Position numbers and translations under genes: made by a program. Under the pieces are notes generated by a model, which searched no databases, was not told the DNA's origin, and saw only the letters and a program-made list of their open reading frames with translations. DNA of 64,000 nucleotides from Prinia subflava (Eukaryota > Chordata > Aves > Passeriformes > Cisticolidae), in assembly GCF_021018805.1 (NCBI RefSeq), contig NC_086258.1:18816692-18880691 (forward strand), written 5' to 3'. Shown here piece by piece: positions 63,386-64,000 of this stretch (its first letter is position 1; each line of letters opens with the position of its first letter).

Positions 63386-64000
63386 TCAGGAGCCGCTGAG
63401 GACGCGGCAGAGGCGGGCGTGGACCTGGCCCTGCACGGGCTCGCAGGCCAGCGCCTCCCCATCCACTGTCATGATGCCCGCGGCCACCCGCGGCTCCAGG
63501 CGGAACGCCCGCACGGGGACGTAGCACAGGTGGGGACAGTTCAAGTCCAGGTGAGTCCCCCTGGACATGGCCAGGAAGAGCTTCAGCAGCGTCACGCGGC
63601 TGATGCCGGCCTTCATGTAGAAGAGGTGGATGCAGCCGTCGTGCAGCCGCGCCGCCGGCGCCATCAGCAGGTTGGTGCCCAGGTGGGACTGGTAGATGGC
63701 GTAGACCAGGACAAACTCCTCCTCGGGCACCACGGTCCAGTGCGGCGGCACGGGCTGGCCCAGCGGCGCCAGCAGCGCGTCGGGCGGCAGCGAGGCGGGC
63801 GCGTCCGTCCCCGCCGGCTGCGGGATGTGCCCGTTGGTGACGGGCGCGGGGGCGCCCCGGGCTCCCGGGGAGCTGCCCTGCTCCGCGGCCATGGGCAGGT
63901 AGGACAGGCGGCCCTGGTACACCCTGAGCTTGGCCAGGCACTGCAGCGTGCCCAGGGTGAAGCGGGCGCTGCCCAGCCAGCGGTACTTCTCGCTGTCGAT
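63386..64000 (-). CDS. SPHK1: SPHK1, sphingosine kinase 1, terminal exon (5' partial)
   Basis: The enzyme phosphorylates sphingosine to sphingosine-1-phosphate with ATP, in the cytosol and at the plasma membrane. The 204 visible codons begin IDSEKYRWLGSARFTLGTLQ at the window edge and end VLSGS before TGA. Conserved SphK blocks are present: VYQGRLSYLP, PVPPHWTVVPEEEFVLVYAI, CIHLFYMKAGISRVTLLKLF, CPHLCYVPVRAFRLEP and VDGEALACEPVQGQVHARLC. The Glu of VDGE corresponds to the nucleotide-contacting residue of the family. The catalytic SGDG block and substrate loop lie upstream, outside the window. The region between YLP and PVPPHW is longer and more Pro/Ala-rich than in human, and a Ser-Ser-Pro at 63866-63874 may stand for the ERK site (human Ser225). 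The human-type Pro-rich C-terminal tail is absent. The gene is convergent with UBE2O. Confidence 0.95.
   Translation of the reverse strand: MDSEKYRWLGSARFTLGTLQCLAKLRVYQGRLSYLPMAAEQGSSPGARGAPAPVTNGHIPQPAGTDAPASLPPDALLAPLGQPVPPHWTVVPEEEFVLVYAIYQSHLGTNLLMAPAARLHDGCIHLFYMKAGISRVTLLKLFLAMSRGTHLDLNCPHLCYVPVRAFRLEPRVAAGIMTVDGEALACEPVQGQVHARLCRVLSGS

Noticed and set aside
62907..63941. 344-codon open frame on the - strand across SPHK1
   Set aside because: It is out of register with the clear SPHK1 protein in the same DNA, is dominated by Ala, Pro, Gly and Arg, and reflects high GC with few stops.

Overview
The window is vertebrate nuclear DNA, almost certainly from a bird. The evidence is split-gene structure with GT-AG introns, two CR1-type LINE 3' ends (the dominant avian retroelement), an otherwise repeat-poor sequence with compact introns, and protein-coding exons very close to vertebrate UBE2O and SPHK1. 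The species cannot be fixed from this window. No bacterial, phage, CRISPR or plasmid feature was seen.

Two genes are present, arranged tail to tail. UBE2O (an E2/E3 hybrid ubiquitin ligase) lies on the + strand. Exons 2-18 can be placed base by base between 32254 and 58246. They give 1173 codons plus stop in one uninterrupted frame, with every junction in phase. Exon 1, with the start codon and the first ~120-140 residues, is not in the window, so positions 1-32253 are read as the 3' part of a very long first intron. The UBE2O 3' UTR runs from 58247 to about 61.06-61.22 kb. After a ~1.7 kb spacer, the 3' UTR and the terminal coding exon of SPHK1 (sphingosine kinase 1) lie on the - strand at about 62.89-64.0 kb; this exon is cut by the window edge. 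From memory, the same convergent UBE2O/SPHK1 order occurs on human 17q25, which supports orthology of both.

Layout: 1-32253 is UBE2O intron 1, with two CR1 fragments, a 28-bp minisatellite and scattered homopolymers. 32254-44544 holds exons 2-9 (N-terminal conserved region, acidic/Ser linker, first basic patch). 47248-50688 holds exons 10-13 (second conserved region). 52973-53630 is the acidic and coiled-coil exon 14. 54513-58246 holds exons 15-18 (UBC catalytic domain with the active-site Cys at 55325-55327, then the C-terminal tail). 58247-61.2 kb is 3' UTR, 61.2-62.9 kb is intergenic, and 62.9-64.0 kb is SPHK1.

No wholly new system was found. The most unusual items are a near-perfect ~88-bp hairpin in intron 2, a GC-AG intron directly before the catalytic exon, a recursive-splice-like junction at exon 9, abrupt GC-rich codon use limited to exons 12 and 18, and an SPHK1 that ends without the C-terminal tail known from the human enzyme.
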